Shown piece by piece: positions 1 to 4,517 of a DNA stretch of 9,458 bases (position 1 is its first letter; every line of letters starts with the position of its first letter). The notes under the pieces are model-generated. The model was not told the origin of the DNA. It saw nothing but the letters and a program-made list of their open reading frames with translations, and ran no database searches. The stretch spans positions 31,070 through 40,527 of the forward strand of contig DAVI01000018.1 in NCBI GenBank assembly GCA_002505495.1, read 5' to 3'. Origin of the DNA: Euryarchaeota archaeon UBA59 (GTDB taxonomy: Archaea; Thermoplasmatota; Poseidoniia; Poseidoniales; Thalassarchaeaceae). The translations under genes were made by a program, and so were the position numbers.

Positions 1-665
1 GGGTCGTTGGGGTCACCCTCGGCGACAATCATCGTCGCCGAGCCGCTGATGCGAACCACATTTCGCAAATCCATCAAATCTAGATTGATCAGGCCGACCT
101 GCCCGAGGGTGAGGATGAGCCCTTGGACCAACTCCTCGATGTAGGATGGCTGAGTTTTCCAGTCAACCCCTCTAGCCCGTGCCTGCCAGGCGAGGCGGTC
201 GAGAGAGAGATGGACACAGACGTCGGATTCATCTTCCAATCTTCCAATCGCCTCAAGGGAAATCTCGTTTCGGACAGGCTGGTCCTCAAACGGTAGCGCC
301 GAGATGGTGAGAACCAGCGCTCCCTTCCTCCGAGCCTGTGCCGCGAGAGCAGGAGCGGCACCCGAGCCAGCACCCCCTCCAAGAGCCGTGAGAAGAACCA
401 GAAGTTCCACCGGCTCAAGTATTGTCTGCATGATTGCAGTTGAACGACGGTACTGCGCCTCAGCCAACTGTGGTAAGGCAGCGCACCCTTCTATAGAGTT
501 CTCGCCGAGGGGGAGGCAGTGCGCGTGGCGGGCATCTTCGAATGAGCGCTCATCAGCATCGACCAACAACAGGTCGGCGTGTTCCGAACACTTCTCATGG
601 GCTCTTCGGGCCCACAGGCAACCAAGGCCACCAACGCCCGCAACCAAGAGACTCCCGTCGTGCAC
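1..665 (-). CDS. Divergent FtsZ/tubulin-superfamily GTPase, 3' end cut by window edge
   Basis: FtsZ-family proteins bind GTP and polymerise, usually for cell division or shape. About 221 codons are visible and the C-terminus lies beyond the left edge. Counting from the GTG at 665, residues 8-15 form a first beta strand and a GxGGxG loop (T1). LGGGAGSG at 95-102 is the tubulin signature loop (T4), with alanine in place of the usual threonine. PFEDQPVRNE near 125-134 and DRL at 156-158 fit the T5/T6 region. INLDLMD at 193-199 matches the T7 NxDxxD catalytic loop that activates GTP hydrolysis. The T1 asparagine of canonical FtsZ is also missing (GCLWA follows). The frame is closed by a TGA upstream near 722-724. 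GTG 665 is chosen because it begins just before the first strand, but its ribosome site is weak. It is probably a divergent FtsZ paralogue rather than the housekeeping copy. Family confidence is high; subfamily is unknown. Confidence 0.82.
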   Translation of the reverse strand, partial: MHDGSLLVAGVGGLGCLWARRAHEKCSEHADLLLVDADERSFEDARHAHCLPLGENSIEGCAALPQLAEAQYRRSTAIMQTILEPVELLVLLTALGGGAGSGAAPALAAQARRKGALVLTISALPFEDQPVRNEISLEAIGRLEDESDVCVHLSLDRLAWQARARGVDWKTQPSYIEELVQGLILTLGQVGLINLDLMDLRNVVRISGSATMIVAEGDPND

Positions 666-761
666 GGAAGGTCTTCGACCTGCCAGTCCGTTGAACTTTC
701 TCTTTGGTTGATGAGGAATACTTCACACAAGATTTACTGGAATTGGGCCGATCACCGACCA

Positions 762-776
762 ACGATTTCCAATCGT
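762..776. repeat. Short perfect inverted repeat upstream of the ftsZ-like gene
   Basis: ACGATT and AATCGT flank a 3-base TCC spacer, giving a perfect 6-bp dyad about 100 bp upstream of the ftsZ-like start and between it and the TPR gene. It could be a small operator. Six-bp dyads are frequent by chance, so this is only a note on the 153-bp gap, which otherwise shows no clear promoter. Confidence 0.2.
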
Positions 777-818
777 AGCCACTGGAGAGTTGGGTGTCCG
801 GAAAATTGTCAAACCAGC

Positions 819-1124
819 TCAATCGTAACTGGCGTAGCGTTCGTATCGGCGTCGTTCATCTCGAGCCCAGGCGTTGTCCGGCTCAAGTTCGAGGACCTTG
901 GCATAATACTCGACCGCCCTTTCAAACTCGGAGAGATATTTTCCGTAGAGGTGACCGAGGTTGCTCAGTACGGGTATGCAGTTTTCATCTTCTTCGAGCA
1001 TTGCAAGGAGGACCTCCTCGGCGCCGCTCAAATCGTGCATTTCCATCTTCGTCTCTGCATCGTCAAGAGAGGTGAGTTGCTCATCGCTCAGAGAATAGAC
1101 ATTTCTCCAACCTCGCTCCGCCAT
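819..1124 (-). CDS. Small TPR-repeat protein (101 aa)
   Basis: This is a soluble, acidic protein with no signal peptide. Residues 23-46 (ending GAEEVLLAMLEED) look like a degenerate TPR. Residues about 49-84 form a clear TPR: LSNLGHLYGK, then FERAVEYYAKVLELEPDNA, with the expected small residues and the final Pro-Asp-Asn. TPRs are helical-hairpin scaffolds for protein binding, so the partner cannot be read from sequence. The ATG at 1124 is preferred because GGGAG lies about 7 nt upstream and because the protein from here is typically TPR-like. The open frame extends to 1262, but the extra 46 codons encode an unconvincing Pro/Gly/Trp-rich stretch. It is divergent from the respiratory operon and lies upstream of the ftsZ-like gene on the same strand. 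Confidence 0.75.
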   Translation of the reverse strand: MAERGWRNVYSLSDEQLTSLDDAETKMEMHDLSGAEEVLLAMLEEDENCIPVLSNLGHLYGKYLSEFERAVEYYAKVLELEPDNAWARDERRRYERYASYD

Positions 1125-1280
1125 CAACACTCCCTGCCGACTCCAACTTATGACCCCTTTTGAGGCCTGCCCCTCACCCGCGCGCACACCTGCACACGAG
1201 GGCATGAATCGCAGCACCCATCCCGGATTGGGGTAAACGGGATACTGCGCCGCTATACCCACGGGGCAAACAGCAAACGA

Positions 1281-1329
1281 TTATTAGACCCACACAAGTC
1301 GGCCAATTCACCTTAGGTTGGGTCTAATA
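1281..1329 (+). promoter_or_regulatory. Putative operon promoter with 11-bp inverted repeat
   Basis: TTATTAG at 1281-1287, preceded by an A-rich stretch, resembles an archaeal TATA box. It lies about 40 bp before the start codon, which would place the transcription start near 1308-1312 and give a short leader. A perfect inverted repeat overlaps it: TATTAGACCCA at 1282-1292 and TGGGTCTAATA at 1319-1329, separated by 26 bp. The second arm ends on the A of the ATG. An AGGT at 1315-1318 could be a weak ribosome site. The arrangement fits a repressor or activator operator straddling the TATA box and start site. A hairpin is possible only if transcription starts further upstream. Confidence 0.45.
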
Positions 1330-2153
1330 TGAAGGGTCTGACTAACAGCCTGAGGCCAGCCGTCATCCTGCTGCTCGTAGGTTTGCTTTTGGGAAGTGGT
1401 TCATTCGCCGAATCGAGGGGGATTACCGGTGACAGGGCGGAGGGTGACAGCGACGTTGCGAAGACGGGATGTACTTGCCATTCCGACAATGTAATCGCCC
1501 CAACTGACTCCATGACGCTCATCATCGAAGGCGTACCATTCGGTTGGTCTGGCGGCGAGAGTTACGAACTTACGATCCAACTCATCGGTGGCCCGGAAAT
1601 GGACACCAGTTCCAATACAGGTGGCTTCTCGATGAGGGTCACTTCCGGTGTGCTCAGCGCTGGCAGTGGCTTTGAAGGCAAGGTGAAGAATGATGGTTCC
1701 GAACAGACACTCACCCACACCGCGGCAGGAGCGCAGACCGAGGACAGAACATGGCATATCGTCTGGACCGCACCAGCTGCTGGAAGTGGTGAAGTGACAA
1801 TTTGGCTGGCCGGCAACTCAGTCGACGGTAATAGCGCCGCTATGGCGCCTGATTCATACAATCGCCTCTCATTCTCGCTTCCTGAGGGAGGAGATTCCGG
1901 CAACACCCGGACCATCTTCGCTGGCGATGGAAATGTTCAGGCGCCCGCTGCCGAAGACGGGCACACCGACCTGCACAGCATGGGCGCCCCGTTCCGAGCT
2001 CACTGGCTCGGTCTGCTCGGCTTCGCCTCTGTCATCTCGGTAATCATCTTCTGCGGCTTGTTCCTTCGCTACGGATTCAGCCACCACTATGTCGGACGCA
2101 GCAACCTGCTGCACCTGCGCATCAAGCATCTGCGGAGAGGTGACCAACTGTGA
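1329..2153 (+). CDS. Exported, C-terminally anchored protein with CxCH motif and Reeler/choice-of-anchor-V-like domain
   Basis: First gene of the operon, 274 aa. Residues 8-24 are a hydrophobic signal segment (RPAVILLLVGLLLGSG). The mature start carries GCTCHS at 47-52. It resembles a c-type heme site but has one residue between the cysteines (C48, C50, H51) instead of two. Residues about 60-185 are a beta-rich domain (SYELTIQL, GGFSMRV, TWHIVWTAP, GEVTIWLAGNSVDGN). I recognise these as features of the Reelin-N/choice-of-anchor-V type proteins often found behind a CxxCH-like motif. A Ser/Gly/Asp linker leads to one TM helix at about 225-248 and a basic cytoplasmic tail. It is therefore an extracytoplasmic domain tethered to the membrane beside a Rieske/b complex. 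It could be that complex's electron acceptor if the motif does bind heme. Domain assignment is moderate and heme binding uncertain. Confidence 0.72.
   Translation: MKGLTNSLRPAVILLLVGLLLGSGSFAESRGITGDRAEGDSDVAKTGCTCHSDNVIAPTDSMTLIIEGVPFGWSGGESYELTIQLIGGPEMDTSSNTGGFSMRVTSGVLSAGSGFEGKVKNDGSEQTLTHTAAGAQTEDRTWHIVWTAPAAGSGEVTIWLAGNSVDGNSAAMAPDSYNRLSFSLPEGGDSGNTRTIFAGDGNVQAPAAEDGHTDLHSMGAPFRAHWLGLLGFASVISVIIFCGLFLRYGFSHHYVGRSNLLHLRIKHLRRGDQL
2134..2143 (+). promoter_or_regulatory. Ribosome binding site for the 25-codon mini-gene
   Basis: GGAGAGGTGA lies inside the end of the preceding gene, 6 nt before the GTG at 2150. It is a strong Shine-Dalgarno match serving a start codon that overlaps the previous stop as GTGA. 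It is the main support for translation of the mini-gene. Confidence 0.55.
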
Positions 2154-2227
2154 GCGCTGACGAGAAGTTGGAGCAGTGGCGCGAAGCGCTCTCCACCTAC
2201 CTCAGCGAAAAGGAGGTGGGTGAATGA
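2150..2227 (+). CDS. 25-residue mini-protein coupled to both neighbours
   Basis: A GTG-initiated 25-codon frame overlaps the preceding stop by 4 nt (GTGA) and overlaps the next start by 4 nt (ATGA). A strong ribosome site precedes it. The product is hydrophilic and charged, with central residues DEKLEQWREALSTYLSEKE. This is a likely single amphipathic helix with no TM segment and no cysteine. The exact fit at both ends, with no spare bases, is typical of a real translationally coupled gene. The rival view is that the frame merely bridges the 70-nt gap to carry ribosomes to the next gene, whose own GGAGGTG lies within its 3' end. Function unknown; if made, it could be a small cytoplasmic accessory of the membrane complex. 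Confidence 0.55.
   Translation: MSADEKLEQWREALSTYLSEKEVGE
2212..2218 (+). promoter_or_regulatory. Strong ribosome binding site for the two-TM gene
   Basis: GGAGGTG sits 5 nt before the ATG at 2224, inside the 3' end of the 25-codon frame. It fixes the start of the two-TM protein. Confidence 0.6.
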
Positions 2228-2673
2228 AGGCTGATGCCGTGACCAATCTGCTTGAGCAGGTCGCTCGAGGAGAAGTCTCTGTAGATGACGCTCGCACCGC
2301 CTTGGAGGGTGTCGAACTTGACGAGGCGACCTATGAGTCGGCCATCGACCACGGTGTATTCAACCAAGTCGAACCAGGTACAGTCGTACGAGCCAGCCTC
2401 TCACCAGGTGGCACTTCGGCACTCGTCATACTGTTCTTCATCTGGGGATTCGGTTGGACTCTCTACTGGTCCGGCTCGCTCAGTTACGGTCTGTTCGCAG
2501 GCTGGGACCAACAGCAACTCTCCTATCACATGGGGATGATAATGGTCACTCTGATGCTGATGGGCATGGTCTACCTAAAGTTCGTCATGCCGGACCTGGT
2601 CATCGTCAAGCACCGCCGAAACAAGTACATCGGCACGAAGGACCCTGACAGTTGGTACGATTACGAGGTGTAG
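2224..2673 (+). CDS. Two-TM membrane protein, probable accessory subunit of the Rieske/b complex
   Basis: 149 aa; I do not recognise a named family. Residues 1-60 are a soluble, acidic, helical domain (VTNLLEQVARGEVSVDDARTAL), presumably cytoplasmic. Two TM helices follow at about 66-84 (ALVILFFIWGFGWTLYW) and 103-124 (MGMIMVTLMLMGMVYLKFV). They are joined by a short extracytoplasmic loop containing GLFAGWDQQQ. The C-terminus is cytoplasmic and tyrosine/tryptophan-rich. There are no cysteines and no clear heme-binding histidine pair (H102 and H130 are the only candidates in the membrane half). It lies between the exported CxCH protein and the Rieske gene, 4 nt before the latter. Small two-TM proteins of this kind occur next to cytochrome b/Rieske genes in other archaea, so a structural role is likely; this is inference from position. 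Confidence 0.72.
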   Translation: MKADAVTNLLEQVARGEVSVDDARTALEGVELDEATYESAIDHGVFNQVEPGTVVRASLSPGGTSALVILFFIWGFGWTLYWSGSLSYGLFAGWDQQQLSYHMGMIMVTLMLMGMVYLKFVMPDLVIVKHRRNKYIGTKDPDSWYDYEV

Positions 2674-2677
2674 AGAA

Positions 2678-3556
2678 ATGGCAAGACAATTCCGACTCCG
2701 CCCCTCTCCGACCGAAGGTGATGGAGCGGAACCCGGTGAGAATTACAATCTCGACCGGCGCCGATTCATGCGCTACTCGTTCAACTCAGCAGCCGGCGTC
2801 ATCACGATGGCTTCCTTTGGCTCCATCGGCTTCGCATCCCTTCTGATGGGCGCCACGGACTCGGCCGGCGCAGGCAACTCGATTCTCTACTGGGTCCCGA
2901 AGGGACAGGAAGACACCGTTTGGTTTGGTGCTGACCATCTGGGGGCGATGACCAAGTCAGCGTTTGAGGCGCAGGCGGCGAAGAGCGATACCGGAATGGC
3001 CGGAGCACAGGGCGTATGGGGAGGCCTGCCGGTGAATGTCGTCTATGTGCCCCACGAGGAGAACAAGGATTCACCTCCGACCGAGGGCAAACCACGATTC
3101 CAGTTCATGGATGGGGCTGACCAGACCGGTGCGGTAATCGGCTTTGGTGGCGAGATAGAGGAGATGGCGCAGTGGTCCTCCTTGAAGATCCATGACAACA
3201 TCATCATCATCTTCTCACGCTGCCCTCACCTCTGCTGCATCCCCGGCTGGCAGTTGGTAGCAAACGACTTCACAGCTGACAACTGGCTACCCGGCGGATT
3301 GGATTCGGGTGGTAACAAACTGTTCTGCATCTGCCACTCGAGCAGGTATGACCCCACGGTCATCGAGAAGAACACGAACCGAAACAGAAGGAGCGGCACC
3401 GTATTCGATTACTTCGGAGTGAAGAGAACCGGGGGACCTGCGCCTGTCGGAATGCCTCTGGTTCCATTCACGGTCAAGAACGATGTCCTCGAGGTAATTG
3501 ACTTCGAGGCAGAGGGAATCGTCGAGATGATGGATTGGTACACTTTTTGCAATTGA
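2678..3556 (+). CDS. Rieske [2Fe-2S] protein of a cytochrome b complex
   Basis: 292 aa. A twin-arginine type motif, DRRRFMR at 26-32, precedes a hydrophobic segment at about 37-58. The protein is therefore probably Tat-exported and stays anchored by that helix. Box 1 is CPHLCC (C182, H184, C187) and box 2 is CICHSS (C217, C219, H220). By family knowledge C182/H184/C217/H220 ligate the cluster and C187-C219 form the disulfide. S222 and Y224 match the residues that raise the potential in bc1-type Rieske proteins. There is an extra C186 and a longer than usual stretch of 29 residues between the boxes. GAGGTG in the end of the preceding gene supports ATG 2678. In the complex it would take one electron from quinol at the outer (Qo) site and pass it to an exported acceptor. 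Confidence 0.93.
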   Translation: MARQFRLRPSPTEGDGAEPGENYNLDRRRFMRYSFNSAAGVITMASFGSIGFASLLMGATDSAGAGNSILYWVPKGQEDTVWFGADHLGAMTKSAFEAQAAKSDTGMAGAQGVWGGLPVNVVYVPHEENKDSPPTEGKPRFQFMDGADQTGAVIGFGGEIEEMAQWSSLKIHDNIIIIFSRCPHLCCIPGWQLVANDFTADNWLPGGLDSGGNKLFCICHSSRYDPTVIEKNTNRNRRSGTVFDYFGVKRTGGPAPVGMPLVPFTVKNDVLEVIDFEAEGIVEMMDWYTFCN

Positions 3557-3560
3557 GGAG

Positions 3561-3635
3561 ATGAGTGAAATGAGAATGAATGAAACCCTCAAGACACTCC
3601 GCCTCCAGCCGGTTCCAATGGGGGGTGTCGCCTGA
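3561..3635 (+). CDS. Possible mini-ORF (up to 24 aa) coupled to the cytochrome b gene
   Basis: Between the Rieske stop and the cytochrome b start a short frame runs from ATG 3561 to the TGA at 3633-3635, which overlaps the cytochrome b ATG by one base (TGATG). GAGGAG at 3555-3560 is best spaced for the in-frame ATG at 3570, giving 21 residues (MRMNETLKTLRLQPVPMGG, then VA). The product is basic with no TM segment. The last in-frame codons double as the GGGGGTG ribosome site of cytochrome b. It may be a coupling leader rather than a functional peptide. It is weaker than the mini-gene at 2150. Confidence 0.35.
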   Translation: MSEMRMNETLKTLRLQPVPMGGVA

Positions 3636-4501
3636 TGCTCCTACAATTCTGGTTCCTCTGGCTCTTCATCGTGCTGATCGTGGTGATTGTCGCCTTCACG
3701 CTCCGCAAGGAGAACGAAGAGATTCCGCGCAAGGAGATCCTGAGAGCGGTCGAGTCCTCGGGAAGCATGGGGATTGCGGAGAAGTTGTTCCTGTGGACCT
3801 TCTCATGGCTCGACACTCGTTTCAGAATTCAGGATTACTGGGGGATGAGCCGCGACGCCTACCACAGCATGCACCGTCAGATGCCGCTGACACACGCCGA
3901 GAAGTACAAGTTGCGCATCATCTGGTACTGGTATCCACTGTACTGCCTCGGCGGAATCTCATTCCTCGCCTTCATTCTGCTCATCATCACCGGAACCGTC
4001 CTCGGCATCTACTACGTCCCTGGCGGAGACGGGGACCCAAGCCCTGCCTACGGCAGCATGCAGTTCATCATGCTCGAACTGCCGTTCGGCTACATCATGA
4101 GAAGTCTGCACCACTGGGGGACTCACTTCATGGTCGCATCCGTCTTTTTGCACATGTGCCGCGTCTACTTCACCGGCGCATACCGCAACCCACGAGAGTT
4201 GAACTGGCTCATCGGGGTCGGCCTGATGTTCTTCACCATCTTCTTCGGATACTCGGGTTATCTGTTGCCGTGGGACGCGTTGGCGTTCGGTGCCGCCACG
4301 ATTGGAATCAACATGGCAAATTCGACCCCACTCATCGGAGGCTGGGTGGCGACGCTCATGTTCGGAGGCACCAGCCTCTCTGGAGCGACGGTCACTCGGA
4401 TGTACTTCCTGCACGTCTTCATTCTGCCAGTGATAGTGACAACTCTAATCATAATCCATCTGTTCATCGTATGGGTTCAGGGAATTGCGGAGCCGCACTG
4501 A
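3635..4501 (+). CDS. Cytochrome b6-type subunit (N-terminal cytochrome b)
   Basis: 288 aa. An extra N-terminal TM helix at about 3-22 is not part of the usual b6. After a cytoplasmic stretch the protein follows the cytochrome b6 pattern: YCLGGI at 103-108 (helix A), SLHHWG at 158-163 and FLHMCRVYFTG at 171-181 (helix B), YRNPRELNW at 183-191, GYSGYLLPWD at 205-214, and LHVFILP and IIHLFIVW in helix D. Heme b ligands are H159/H173 and H260/H275. The 13- and 14-residue gaps are those of b6 rather than bc1. C104 sits where b6f binds heme ci covalently. The protein ends in VQGIAEPH, like the QGISGP end of b6. The second half of cytochrome b is supplied by the next gene. GGGGGTG about 7 nt upstream supports the ATG. 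The complex oxidises quinol across the membrane and builds proton-motive force. Confidence 0.95.
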   Translation: MLLQFWFLWLFIVLIVVIVAFTLRKENEEIPRKEILRAVESSGSMGIAEKLFLWTFSWLDTRFRIQDYWGMSRDAYHSMHRQMPLTHAEKYKLRIIWYWYPLYCLGGISFLAFILLIITGTVLGIYYVPGGDGDPSPAYGSMQFIMLELPFGYIMRSLHHWGTHFMVASVFLHMCRVYFTGAYRNPRELNWLIGVGLMFFTIFFGYSGYLLPWDALAFGAATIGINMANSTPLIGGWVATLMFGGTSLSGATVTRMYFLHVFILPVIVTTLIIIHLFIVWVQGIAEPH

Positions 4502-4507
4502 TAGGGG

Positions 4508-4512
4508 GGTGA
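4508..4512 (+). promoter_or_regulatory. Ribosome binding site fixing the start of the fusion gene
   Basis: GGTGA, within a longer G-run starting at 4504, lies 5 nt before ATG 4518. The frame is open upstream to 4485, inside cytochrome b, but this site and the protein's conserved N-terminal layout favour 4518. Confidence 0.55.
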
Positions 4513-4517
4513 GAAAT

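Noticed and set aside
231..249. Tandem copies of ATCTTCCA (about 2.4 repeats of 8 bp)
   Set aside because: It lies inside the ftsZ-like coding region and is explained by the codons there. It is too short to be a meaningful repeat array.
491..730. A minus-strand frame overlapping the ftsZ-like 5' end, starting further upstream
   Set aside because: It could be read as a frameshifted N-terminus, but the FtsZ first strand and GxGGxG loop begin right after GTG 665 in the main frame, so no extra N-terminus is needed.
1220..1243. ATCCCG/CGGGAT dyad with a 12-bp spacer in the divergent intergenic region
   Set aside because: Six bp in a GC-rich spacer is expected by chance, and it lacks the promoter-relative placement of the 11-bp repeat nearby.
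1125..1262. A 46-codon N-terminal extension of the TPR protein
   Set aside because: The extra residues look non-coding (Pro, Gly, Trp and Cys scattered, no TPR pattern), and the internal ATG at 1124 has a GGGAG upstream.
1470..1481. A standard c-type heme site in the first operon protein
   Set aside because: The cysteines are separated by one residue, not two, so it cannot be called canonical CxxCH. It is reported as an anomaly instead.
3199..3213. A run of ATC triplets
   Set aside because: It encodes a four-isoleucine beta strand in the Rieske protein just before box 1. It is ordinary coding sequence, not a microsatellite.
3580..4512. A 310-codon open frame overlapping the whole cytochrome b gene
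   Set aside because: Its product is Arg/His/Pro-rich with no domain, and the overlapping frame encodes a clear cytochrome b6 with all heme ligands. It is an out-of-frame shadow.
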